Shown here: positions 22,201 through 29,671 of the stretch, piece by piece
Layout of the letters: the number at the start of each line of letters is the position of its first letter
Numbering within the stretch: the first letter of the stretch is position 1
From: CAZQLW01 sp964639875
Lineage (GTDB): Archaea; Nanobdellota; Nanobdellia; Woesearchaeales; GW2011-AR9
Assembly (NCBI GenBank): GCA_964639875.1
Contig: CAZXEM010000004.1
Span: 1 to 29,671, forward strand
Direction of reading: 5' to 3'
DNA: 29,671 bases
Notes under the pieces: generated by a model
What the model saw: only the letters and a program-made list of their open reading frames with translations
The model's database searches: none
What the model was told of the DNA's origin: nothing
Position numbers and translations under genes: made by a program

Positions 22201-25200
22201 AATAATCTTCATAAGCACCCTCTGCAAGAAGCTCATTACAAACAATTTTATATTCCGATGAATAAGTTTTTTCAATAGGAACAGAGACGGGAGAAGTTTG
22301 ATGTTCTTTACCTTCTTCATCACTAATAAAATCGGCAACTTTTTCATTATCGGCAGATAAATATAAAGCACAAGTTGCCCCTACAGAAGTTGTTGCTTGA
22401 AATTCTATTTCAGTTTCAGCAACAGCTCCGCCGGGCAAGGGATAAACAATATCAATATTTTGTTCTAAATCAAATGTATAACTTTTACTTTTAACATTAA
22501 CATTCCCCTGTTTATCTGTACAGGTTACGTTAAGATCAAAATTGACACCTTTCAGATTATCAAAAGTAACTAACTTTTCCTCTTGATCGGCTGCAGCAGA
22601 TTTTGAAAATGTTCCTCCGGAAGGAACAATCTGTTTCAAATCAAATGAACAATCCATCAGTTCGTTCATTCCGTCCAAATAAACAGTTAAAGTAGTAACA
22701 TCTGCAATAGTATCAATATTTTCATTAATCTCAAATTGTGGTAAAACATTGTCAACATAAACAAAATGTTCTTGAATTTCTTCTTGATTAAAATATTTAT
22801 CTTTTGAATAAAATTTTATCCGATAAGTTTTACCATTAATTGGTTTATTCTGTAAAAAACTGGAATTAATTAAATTAACAACGACCAGTTCATCAGTAAG
22901 TTTACCGGGGTAAGAAACTTCTTGAAAATCTTCAGTAGCGCAAAAACTTTGCGCTTTCGGATCAGCGCTCACTAAACAATACCCTAAAACGCCCATTTTA
23001 TTTTTTTGATTAGAATATTCATGATTATCATCACTACCTTGAAAAGTTAAGTTTGAATAAGCATGAGACACAGTATTTATTCCCTCCGGGATGATTTTTG
23101 TTTGTGGTGACGAATGGTCCATTTGGCAGGAAACTCTCTCGCCAGGATTAGTGAATATTTCACAATCACTTACAGTATTACCATCACCATCTTTAATACA
23201 ACTTCCCGCTCCGCCAGGAATACCTTCCCATAAACATCTGCCCCAATCACATTGATCGTTTGATAGAGTTATTTCTCCGAACGGATTTTTTTTAACATTT
23301 TGTTCACCATTACATTCAAGTCCCGTATTGTAAGCATAACAATTAGCATCTTCATCAGGATTATCACCACAAGCATCACAAGAACTTAAAGGGGTAGCTT
23401 TATGGGTTGGATTAGAAAAACACCTTCCTAAAGCAGAACATACTTCAGCAGTACAATAATAATTTTCAAAAAGTGTTGCTTGAGAACTGCACAATGAACA
23501 TTGATCATCTTGATCATATTCTTCTTCAACACAATAACCAGCACCGGTTTCTTCAGTAACTAATTCTGGAACTTCCATCCCAAGGAATAATAAATCGTAA
23601 CTAATTACACTTACCTCTGCACTATCTTTCCAAACACATTTGTTACCCAAACAATTATTAATCCCGCAAGCATCTTTACTCTGATAATCAAAACAACTTT
23701 CAACCTCTTTACAACTATTACATTGGTCAGTAATTGTACTAGTAGAATCGTAATAACAATAATTTTTTGCTCCGTCTTCTAAAGGATTAGAATTACCGTA
23801 ACAAGTTTCAAATTCGTAATAAAGGCCGAAAGGATCAGAAAATGTTTGACAAGCACCCGCACTTTTACATTCTGCATCCCTTGCCCCAATCCGAGCACAA
23901 TAATAATCTTCACCGGAAGCGTCTCGTTCTGCACAATTTAATGATTGAATAATCTGATTCTCGTTATTACAGGTGTAAACAGTTTTACGCTTTTCTTTAA
24001 CTCCAACAATACAAAAAGTTTCCCAGCCAGTATCTTCATGGTAACGAGATTGACAATCTTTATTACCTAAAGTAATAGTTTGTTCGTTAGCAGTTTCAGA
24101 CTGTAAACTAGATTCATAAACAGCAATAATGGTGTAAGTATAAGTTTTATCCCATTCAACATCAGCATCAACTTTAGAATTTTCTGTTGGTGATGCTCCT
24201 GCAAAGAACTCACCGTTTTTATTAATGATGTAACCAATAACTTCCGGACACGGTTTTTTCCATTGTAATTTAACTTCCTTCTTTCCAAGAACGGGACTGA
24301 TAGAAAATTCTTCAACATTTTTTTGTGGACTATCACCTTCTTCGCTACACTCTCCAATGTAAGTTGTTAAGAACAAATCTTTTTCAATGGCTTGTCCTGA
24401 GGAAACACTAACAATTTGTGGTTCAAAATTATAATTTTGATAAGTTGCAGAGATCTCATGTTCAACAGCTTCTCCAGTTTCATCATCTGAAACTTGAACT
24501 TCAATTTCATAAGACCCATCAGGATATTTTGAATATCCTTTAAAATTTCCGTCAAGATAAATTTTTGCCCCATAAGTAGACTTATCACCAGTATCAAGTT
24601 CGCCATTATTGTTGGTATCCAAATATACTTTACCTTTGACTCCTTGTAAATCTGCACTTTTAAGTTTAAAATTTAAACTGAAATTTCCTGCTGCTAATGT
24701 TAATGGTTTTTCTTCAGATTGATAACCAATTTTACTGGCAGTAAAAATGTACTGGCCGGAAGGTAAATCTATAACTTGATATTTTCCTTCTGCATCTGAA
24801 TAAACTTTATTTCCGGTTGGACCGGTCAAAGAAACTGTTGCCCCCGAAACAGGTTGATTACTATCATCTTCAACAACACCATAAACTTCAGCCACACCCA
24901 CTGAAACCGTTAAAGTAATATTTTTGTTCAATGTTTCGCCAGGACTTAAAAGAACTGAATGAGATAAAGACGAATACCCTTCTAAGTTCACTTTAAGTGC
25001 ATAACTCCCCGTATTTAATTCTGTAAAAGAATATTTCCCAGAATTATCTGAAGTGAATTCTTTTTCTGCACCTTCAAGAACAATTTTTGTTTGCGCTAGG
25101 GGTTGACCTTCTTCGTTAAAAATATATCCAGAAATTTCACCTTTTTCAGTTGTTACACCACAATAAGTAGTAGTACAAGTATCAGGATTCATTCCAAAAG

Positions 25201-25687
25201 GATTAACAAAAATTATATCATTAAGATTGTATTTAGATAACTGTTTTTTAGCTTTATCATCACATTGAAACTTATTTAAACCATACTGACAAAATTCTAT
25301 TTTTTCAATTTTACAACAACCGGGCGTGCACCATAAATCATAATCTTCATCAACAATAATTTCTCCGCCTAACTGAGTACATTTACCTTTGCTATGAATC
25401 TGACAATCAGTATTACAAGTACCTTGTTGACAATCATCAATCTCTGAACAATCAGAATTAGGAATAAAATGTTCGTTCAAATCACAATTATTACAATCAT
25501 CTTGAGCTTCCTGATTAGTTACGCCAGCAACACAATACAAATCTTCGCTAGCTTGTGGATAAACATAACAACCTTCAACTACAGAAATTGAACCCCCTTC
25601 TTCTTGAGAATAAGATAAGTAAACAGTAGAAAATAGGATAAACAAAAATAAAACTACTAAAATCAAACCTCTTTTTTTACTAATCAT
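19265..25687 (-). CDS. Giant multidomain surface protein, single-pass, 2140 aa
   Basis: A signal/anchor KKRGLILVVLFLFILFSTVY (4-23) leads a very large extracellular part. A Cys-rich domain at about 40-176 is shared with the 406-aa neighbour. Then come three carboxypeptidase-regulatory-like beta sandwiches (about 183-262, 266-342, 348-441; e.g. VYGVVEDDSNQPVSGATVSL), an Fn3-like domain (about 455-540), a long Cys-rich region (about 545-900), several Ig-like domains (to about 1800; joints such as VDYTQLGG, IDFTPPSV, IDFSAPIV), and TSP3-like calcium repeats with DEDSDGILD and DADSDGLPD (about 1820-1930). A C-terminal helix (about 1964-1988, ILPGILLILGLLLLLGGGGY) is followed by a basic cytoplasmic tail of about 150 residues with KSKQRQRQ and two copies of IFSKL-x-GI-x-KK. 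A TATA box lies about 35 nt upstream. Likely an adhesin, sensor or anchor. Confidence 0.85.
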   Translation of the reverse strand: MISKKRGLILVVLFLFILFSTVYLSYSQEEGGSISVVEGCYVYPQASEDLYCVAGVTNQEAQDDCNNCDLNEHFIPNSDCSEIDDCQQGTCNTDCQIHSKGKCTQLGGEIIVDEDYDLWCTPGCCKIEKIEFCQYGLNKFQCDDKAKKQLSKYNLNDIIFVNPFGMNPDTCTTTYCGVTTEKGEISGYIFNEEGQPLAQTKIVLEGAEKEFTSDNSGKYSFTELNTGSYALKVNLEGYSSLSHSVLLSPGETLNKNITLTVSVGVAEVYGVVEDDSNQPVSGATVSLTGPTGNKVYSDAEGKYQVIDLPSGQYIFTASKIGYQSEEKPLTLAAGNFSLNFKLKSADLQGVKGKVYLDTNNNGELDTGDKSTYGAKIYLDGNFKGYSKYPDGSYEIEVQVSDDETGEAVEHEISATYQNYNFEPQIVSVSSGQAIEKDLFLTTYIGECSEEGDSPQKNVEEFSISPVLGKKEVKLQWKKPCPEVIGYIINKNGEFFAGASPTENSKVDADVEWDKTYTYTIIAVYESSLQSETANEQTITLGNKDCQSRYHEDTGWETFCIVGVKEKRKTVYTCNNENQIIQSLNCAERDASGEDYYCARIGARDAECKSAGACQTFSDPFGLYYEFETCYGNSNPLEDGAKNYCYYDSTSTITDQCNSCKEVESCFDYQSKDACGINNCLGNKCVWKDSAEVSVISYDLLFLGMEVPELVTEETGAGYCVEEEYDQDDQCSLCSSQATLFENYYCTAEVCSALGRCFSNPTHKATPLSSCDACGDNPDEDANCYAYNTGLECNGEQNVKKNPFGEITLSNDQCDWGRCLWEGIPGGAGSCIKDGDGNTVSDCEIFTNPGERVSCQMDHSSPQTKIIPEGINTVSHAYSNLTFQGSDDNHEYSNQKNKMGVLGYCLVSADPKAQSFCATEDFQEVSYPGKLTDELVVVNLINSSFLQNKPINGKTYRIKFYSKDKYFNQEEIQEHFVYVDNVLPQFEINENIDTIADVTTLTVYLDGMNELMDCSFDLKQIVPSGGTFSKSAAADQEEKLVTFDNLKGVNFDLNVTCTDKQGNVNVKSKSYTFDLEQNIDIVYPLPGGAVAETEIEFQATTSVGATCALYLSADNEKVADFISDEEGKEHQTSPVSVPIEKTYSSEYKIVCNELLAEGAYEDYFDFTIDFTPPSVQIILMEGGREELPTAYNWEEFFIETVSVDFDCSAEGFDCDKTYYCLGDGCEFIGNAGYEEYTETLELKNSSKICYYSKDSANNPVYQPTCGNLIIDGYGISLEKPQPYYYLDNVFGISNLPEFEWQFFTKVPTNICKFDFSPNFNYNDMPGFKILEAGADNRYTLPDFPKSTGSSDYDDDGGIKAVYIQCENGEGEIGPEAKLYLEYDPTAPEITEAYADPDPLVEGNKVILFTETDDKTLCKYSDAGHTDYQSMNLAFPGSEADLPAADSGIDKLLYQNHQMDFYVNTFTGLTNEYEFNTICKNGAGDVSEMEIMTFVVDYTQLGGILSVWPDGDYLKETNISLNVETSKTAICEYKSLSDDLYTTFENTNSQVHTQSLSLVEGDYKIPVKCTMGDHIVENDLTFVIDFSAPIVESVEDGNYSCGSDDMEIQVYTNEGNISFYTYEIYDLGVVKIEDESVSVQSSGGSSAYYQQLMKGLGKPTGASSTDSSTASLETSTPVLSATVGPGMPIKVAITELKDSHKYKIKVKAEDATGNSGSFVESNGFIVSSDNYSVCQFDDTTPKVDFVINDNSSCTSITAEMKCEDDSGCKNFNYGKSASEKLCAASSLYGGEKIFFDNTGWICYSVEDNNGNNVSKKKMVSFKDEDSDGILDHCDQCSDTESGAVADVKGCAEGEVPKEEESVDADSDGLPDLWEKTYDSFACDFNYASVDSDNNGVSDTEEDYDDDGLSSYEEYMGNYDPCFPDAPVKLDDDEKTVEELELEAEEKAEAEKDQGVQDFSTSKKSNILPGILLILGLLLLLGGGGYLIYYYQSTGTSKMAARPAVPVQKISAPVSTTKPGVFVSWKDKLAELRKGKAQKSKQRQRQSVFGSFGKSSKEIPHVNKFLRGKTPSLTKLHDLAHHYVAHKEEIKPGLKTAEKGIFSKLEGIAKKTKDKKIHQVVSKKEANDIFSKLKGISKKRKEG

Positions 25688-25716
25688 TTAATATACGTTT
25701 AAATAAAATAGTATTT

Positions 25717-25730
25717 GTTTATAAATGTTC
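25717..25730 (-). promoter_or_regulatory. TATA-box promoter of the giant gene
   Basis: The minus strand reads GGAACATTTATAAACAAA, centred about 37 nt before the ATG at 25687, with the AACATTTATA core also seen near 4305 and 16245. It predicts a leader of only about 10 nt, and no ribosome binding site is visible. The 75-nt gap between the 406-aa gene and the giant holds nothing else. Confidence 0.55.
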
Positions 25731-25762
25731 CGAGAAATGAGTTTAAGAAATTTTCTTAAATA

Positions 25763-26983
25763 TTAACTTTTTTTTACAATCTTTTTCAGTTTAGAGATCA
25801 CATTTTTAATTTCTTCTGCCCGCTTCCGATCTTTTTCACTAACTTTATTTACTTGTTCCGGGGATTGTTTTTCTTTTCCCTGATTTTTTTTTATGGGACG
25901 AATTAATTTTTCCAATTTTTCTAAAGCTTTAATTTCTTCTTTTGGTAAAGTTTTCTTTCTAAACTTTTGTTTGATTATTAATTTTTTTAACTTTTCAAAC
26001 TCGTTAGGTTTAAGATTAGGATAATCTAATCCAAACTCAGTAAAAAAGTCTTGCCTTTTCCTTTCTTTAGATTTATGTTTTCTTTTTTCTTTAATTTTTT
26101 TAATTATATTTTTCTTTTCAGGATTAGTAGAAAAGAAGTTTCCCCAGCTGTAAAGTTCGGGATGAATTTTAAATTCAGAATAATCTTCAGTGTTTGTTTT
26201 TTTTGAAACAGGAGATTCAGTTTTCTTTTTTAATGAGGCAAAACTTTTTTGTTTAAAATGAATGTAAATAATAAAACCAATAATGCCAAAAATAACAAAT
26301 AACATCCAAACTTTTCCAATGCTCAAATCTAACTGAGGGAGTTCAACTTTTTGCTGATTAGTTTGAGAAATAGTTTGGACATCATCATTTTCTACTATTG
26401 CAGAAGAATCAGTTATGGGATTGACCTCAGACAATAAAGCAGGCAAAATTATTGGTTCAGAAACTTCTTCCAATTCCACTGTTGGGTCTAACCCAGATAA
26501 TTGAGAACATTTTTGTAAACATTGTTGTTGAGTAAGAGGATTATCAAAACTGAATTGAGTAGTATCTTTGTTTTTTGCATCTATTTCGCAAAGCCACTTA
26601 TTTTTTTTATAACCGCAATAATCTCCCGCATAAGAATTAAATTGGCAACAACCAGCAGAACACCATTCTGCTTCACCATTGTCAGGAACAGCACCGGCAT
26701 TACACTTACCCAAATATTCTTCAGTGCAAGAACTTTTACAAAAAACTTTTTGGCAATGAGGAAATTGATTAGCATCTTGACAATTTTGATTAGAAAAATA
26801 TACTTCTTGCAATTGACAATCTCCTGCTAAAACGCATTCTTCATTTGCTTTATTAAAATCTAAATCAGTACAATAAAAAACACTTTCTGGATAAAGGAAA
26901 CAACCAGATTCTGCTTGAATGAATGGAATAAGTAGCAATGAAACTAAAACAAATATCCAAGATTTAAAATAGAAGGATTTCAT
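25763..26983 (-). CDS. Single-pass Cys-domain membrane protein, 406 aa (small partner of the giant)
   Basis: I start at the ATG 26981-26983, one base after the upstream TAA, because it opens a clean signal peptide (KSFYFKSWIFVLVSLLLIPF, ending IQAES). A longer frame to 27133 only overlaps the upstream gene. Residues 28-159 form a Cys-rich domain with the same series as the giant: GC-x-x-YP, YC, GKC, WC-x-x-GCC, C-x-Y-x-x-NK-x-x-C and a final C-pair. A linker (160-220) leads to a transmembrane helix at 223-242 (GKVWMLFVIFGIIGFIIYIH). The cytoplasmic tail (243-406) is very rich in Lys and Glu, with KSKERKRQDFFTEFG matching KSKQRQRQSVFGSFG of the giant, and ends SKLKKIVKKS. It may be a receptor-like or adaptor subunit. 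Confidence 0.82.
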   Translation of the reverse strand: MKSFYFKSWIFVLVSLLLIPFIQAESGCFLYPESVFYCTDLDFNKANEECVLAGDCQLQEVYFSNQNCQDANQFPHCQKVFCKSSCTEEYLGKCNAGAVPDNGEAEWCSAGCCQFNSYAGDYCGYKKNKWLCEIDAKNKDTTQFSFDNPLTQQQCLQKCSQLSGLDPTVELEEVSEPIILPALLSEVNPITDSSAIVENDDVQTISQTNQQKVELPQLDLSIGKVWMLFVIFGIIGFIIYIHFKQKSFASLKKKTESPVSKKTNTEDYSEFKIHPELYSWGNFFSTNPEKKNIIKKIKEKRKHKSKERKRQDFFTEFGLDYPNLKPNEFEKLKKLIIKQKFRKKTLPKEEIKALEKLEKLIRPIKKNQGKEKQSPEQVNKVSEKDRKRAEEIKNVISKLKKIVKKS

Positions 26984-26984
26984 T

Positions 26985-29671
26985 TTAAGTGCAAACTCCT
27001 CCACTACAAGATTCACCAGATTCGCATTCACTCTCAGTATAACCACTACCTGGTTCCTCGCAAACAAATACATCACCCTTATGTTTTTCTTTCTCTGTTT
27101 CTTTTTCATCATCAGAAAGACCTTCATCATCAAACTTTTGATTATAATATTTTTCTATCTCGTCATTAAAACAAAGAGGTCCACTAGGAACACATACTTG
27201 CTCTTGACATTCTCCACCTGAACAAAATTCACCACTAGCGCAAGAACTTTTAATTTCAAATTTTGTTCCTTCGTCGTTACATTCAACAATATTCTTTTTC
27301 TCATTATCACAAGCAAGCTGGCCAGGGTCACAAATTTCCGTAAAACAACCGCCATTCTTACAAGTACCTTCGAAAGAACCGTCAAAATTAGTATCGCAAG
27401 GTTTTCCTTCATTGGAAGAACTGCAACCACACTTAAAAGGGAAATTAGGGTTATCTTTTTCGTCAAGTAATTGAATTTTTTCTGCTTCGTTATTAATATA
27501 TTTTGAAGGGAAGTAAGTGTTTGGCTCTAATCCAGTATAAGTTATTGCAGAAGTACAAAAAATGTCACAACCCATCTTTCCGTGACACCAACCTTCGTTT
27601 TCAATTAATGAAAAAGAAAGTTCACCCTGACAAGTTTCAGCAATATCTTCACAACCAGGATAATTGGGATCATCATTATAACCACAAATCATAGTACTGT
27701 TAATTAATTTAGTTTTCCTTTCACCTTGACAAGTATTACCTCGCAAACCATCACAATACCTAAACTCTTCTTCTAAAAGATAACCCCCATAATTATCCAA
27801 ATTAGTGAACCCCGTAATGCCATTGTAACAACCATCTAAAGGATTCTCAAAACAGGGCGTATCATTTTCAGTTTTTAATTTCCAACCAAATGGATTGTCA
27901 GGCTGGCCAGCACAACAACTGTGTGTAGATTCGTAAGGATTTACTGCTGGATTAAGATCTTTAAAATCGCTAAAATTAGTTAAGTTATTATTAGTTTCAT
28001 CAATCCCAAATTGGTACTGGTGATACTTGTGTTGCGGATTATAAGCAAAAGGATATTCGGGATTCTGGTGTGGAAGACAAGCTTTAACAACAACAGGAAT
28101 TTCTACAGATTTAGTACTGTTAAAACTTTCACAATAACTTGAAGATAATGAAAGGTTAAGTAAACCAAATTCAGTAGTTTCTTTGAAATTTCCAAACTCT
28201 AAATCTTCATCAAGTAAAGTTTTCCAATCATTAAGTTCCTCTTCATTATAATCATCAATATGACAAAATGGATGCGTATTTGCCCACGGAAAACTAAAAC
28301 AATTATTTTGCCCATAAAGATTTACAGGTAAGACAGTAAAGATATTTTCACTATTTTCCTGATTGTTATAATTAATAATAACCTCTCTGCTAGCATCCAA
28401 AGAACCTTCAGGTAAAGTAATGTTAACAAAAGCAGGATCTTCATTAGAAACTAAATAAACGCCACCATAAAAAGTAACTAAATCTTCATAAGGGTGAGAT
28501 AAAGAAAGGTTCATCGTCATTGGTTGATCAAACAAAATTCTTACAGTTTGCCAGTCATTTAAATCGTGTTCATCGCTAGAATTAGCAGTAAGATTATAGA
28601 AACCAGCAGGTAAAATATCCAAATCATTTTTACTAACATAAAAATCTTTCTCACTAATTTCTGTTGGATTAATTGGAGAATAATCTTCAAAATTAAAACT
28701 AACATTATCTTCGTCAGGGTCTAAAGCAAATAAACTAATATTAATTTCTCCAAATGAAGAATCTTCGTCTTTGATAACTAAGTAATCATACCCCCCTCCG
28801 ATACATTGAGAACGATTAACATAATCTAATGCCGGTGCTCGGTTCTGTCTAGCAATCCGGAAAAAATATTGAATTGGTTTATTGATAATGGTATGTAATG
28901 CAGGAGTAAATGTATAAATATTATCACCATTAGGCAACTCTTCACTTTGCATATCCACTGCCAAATTTTTGTAATTGTTATAGTTAAGAATACTTCGGTT
29001 ACATAAGTAATAATTTTTATTTTCTTCACAACCAGCAAATTGGACAGGATTAGCGTAAGTAAAATAATGATTTTCTAAAACTTCCTGACTATAATTAAAA
29101 TCTAAAAATTTGTAATCATTCTCTAAAGGTTTACCAACAGTAGCAGAAACAAGTTTCTTAAATTGAGTGGGATAAAAAAAATCAAACGTAGATAAATGAA
29201 AAAACTCTTCACCACCCAAAACAAATTTTAAAGGATAATCAACATTAACACTAATCCCTTCGTCCTGAAGGTCAAGTTTCATTTTCATTTTAGTAGTTTC
29301 AATTTTAGCTTTACTAGAAATGTTAGTTTTAGTATAATTATTTACGCAAAGAATAGTTTTGTCAATTAAATAATTTTTTAAATCGCTTTCAATAGTGTTT
29401 GGTTTCAAACCCAAAGTTCCAAAACCAAGATTAATGTTTGGAAATTGGTACTGACAAAAGTGTGGTGAAAAAGTTTCGTTAGCACAAGGGTAAGCATTAA
29501 AAAAGTTATAATGTTCTTGATTAATTCCATAATAAACTCTGCCTCCTTCCTCGCCCGGTAAATAAGTTATTCCTGAATAACCTTCTAAAAAAGAAACTTT
29601 TCCTCCAGGTTGATCATCCCAAATCCGACCTTGTTTACCAAGCAGAATTAATCCACGTTCAAGTTCATCAT
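26985..29671 (-). CDS. Large secreted Cys-rich protein, 5' end outside window (partial)
   Basis: The frame is open to the right edge, so the gene starts beyond the window and at least 894 residues are present. An internal TTG at 29412-29414 is not a start: the frame continues upstream with plausible protein (e.g. GRVYYGINQEHYNFFNAYPC). The N-terminal half is strand-rich, and one stretch resembles a cadherin/Ig-like repeat (EINISLFALDPDEDNVSF). The C-terminal half is Cys-rich with short repeats such as CSSSNEGKPCDTNFDG, CKNGGC and CASGEFCSGGECQEQVC, ending SGESCSGGVCT. There is no C-terminal membrane segment, so it is released or held by partners. It ends one base before the 406-aa gene (TAA-A-ATG). 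Many N-x-S/T sites suggest glycosylation. Confidence 0.8.
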   Translation of the reverse strand, partial: DELERGLILLGKQGRIWDDQPGGKVSFLEGYSGITYLPGEEGGRVYYGINQEHYNFFNAYPCANETFSPHFCQYQFPNINLGFGTLGLKPNTIESDLKNYLIDKTILCVNNYTKTNISSKAKIETTKMKMKLDLQDEGISVNVDYPLKFVLGGEEFFHLSTFDFFYPTQFKKLVSATVGKPLENDYKFLDFNYSQEVLENHYFTYANPVQFAGCEENKNYYLCNRSILNYNNYKNLAVDMQSEELPNGDNIYTFTPALHTIINKPIQYFFRIARQNRAPALDYVNRSQCIGGGYDYLVIKDEDSSFGEINISLFALDPDEDNVSFNFEDYSPINPTEISEKDFYVSKNDLDILPAGFYNLTANSSDEHDLNDWQTVRILFDQPMTMNLSLSHPYEDLVTFYGGVYLVSNEDPAFVNITLPEGSLDASREVIINYNNQENSENIFTVLPVNLYGQNNCFSFPWANTHPFCHIDDYNEEELNDWKTLLDEDLEFGNFKETTEFGLLNLSLSSSYCESFNSTKSVEIPVVVKACLPHQNPEYPFAYNPQHKYHQYQFGIDETNNNLTNFSDFKDLNPAVNPYESTHSCCAGQPDNPFGWKLKTENDTPCFENPLDGCYNGITGFTNLDNYGGYLLEEEFRYCDGLRGNTCQGERKTKLINSTMICGYNDDPNYPGCEDIAETCQGELSFSLIENEGWCHGKMGCDIFCTSAITYTGLEPNTYFPSKYINNEAEKIQLLDEKDNPNFPFKCGCSSSNEGKPCDTNFDGSFEGTCKNGGCFTEICDPGQLACDNEKKNIVECNDEGTKFEIKSSCASGEFCSGGECQEQVCVPSGPLCFNDEIEKYYNQKFDDEGLSDDEKETEKEKHKGDVFVCEEPGSGYTESECESGESCSGGVCT

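Noticed and set aside
24067..24657. Lysine- and leucine-rich minus-strand frames inside the giant gene
   Set aside because: They are other-frame readings of AT-rich coding sequence without starts or spacing of their own.
26984..27133. N-terminal extension of the 406-aa gene
   Set aside because: It overlaps the upstream gene in another frame, and the signal peptide begins exactly at the ATG at 26983.
29412..29414. TTG as the start of the large right-edge gene
   Set aside because: The frame stays open upstream to the window edge with protein-like sequence and no ribosome binding site precedes the TTG, so the gene is simply cut by the window.

Overview
The window is AT-rich DNA from an archaeon, most likely a DPANN member of the Woesearchaeota/Pacearchaeota type (inference). 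The archaeal signs are RadA, an RPA-type zinc-containing OB-fold protein, a stand-alone TRAM-domain protein, TATA-box promoters and many class III (archaeal prepilin) leaders. All genes but one are on the minus strand, so gene order runs from high to low coordinates. No rRNA, tRNA, CRISPR array or transposase was seen.

Region 1 (1-7574) holds housekeeping genes: a Cys-rich partial gene at the left edge, a P-loop kinase-like gene overlapping the end of PEP synthase (ppsA), a small plus-strand membrane protein, an unknown 115-aa protein, a TRAM protein, radA, a small conserved unknown, a DUF457/YdjM-like membrane hydrolase and an RPA-like single-strand DNA-binding protein. Several have GAGGT-type ribosome binding sites and short TATA-driven leaders.

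Region 2 (7584-29671) is a 22-kb envelope locus that continues past the right edge. It has two kinds of protein. Fifteen small to mid-sized proteins carry a basic leader, a [KR]-x-[GA] cleavage motif and one hydrophobic segment, as in archaeal type IV pilins. They lie in two blocks, 16280-19259 (4 genes) and 7584-16170 (11 genes plus one large non-pilin Cys-rich protein), and many are joined by ATGA, TAATG or TAA-A-ATG junctions. Ahead of them are three large secreted Cys-rich proteins: a gene open at the right edge (at least 894 aa), a 406-aa single-pass protein, and a 2140-aa single-pass giant with carboxypeptidase-regulatory-like, Fn3-like, Ig-like and calcium-type (TSP3) repeats. The 406-aa and 2140-aa proteins share an extracellular Cys domain and a basic cytoplasmic tail motif. 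TATA boxes at about 25724 and 16240 suggest separate transcription starts for the giant-led unit and the second pilin block. No assembly ATPase, platform protein or prepilin peptidase is present, so these look like subunits whose export machinery lies elsewhere.

The most unusual feature is a family of short palindromic units placed in frame inside the prepilin leaders of five of these genes. In three genes the unit is exactly 54 nt and in one it is a tandem pair of 48-nt units. Each 54- or 48-nt unit duplicates the lysine-rich cleavage motif. The hairpin arms differ between copies, but pairing is kept. Because leaders of this class are normally cleaved off, this is a place where a palindromic element could sit without changing the mature subunit.
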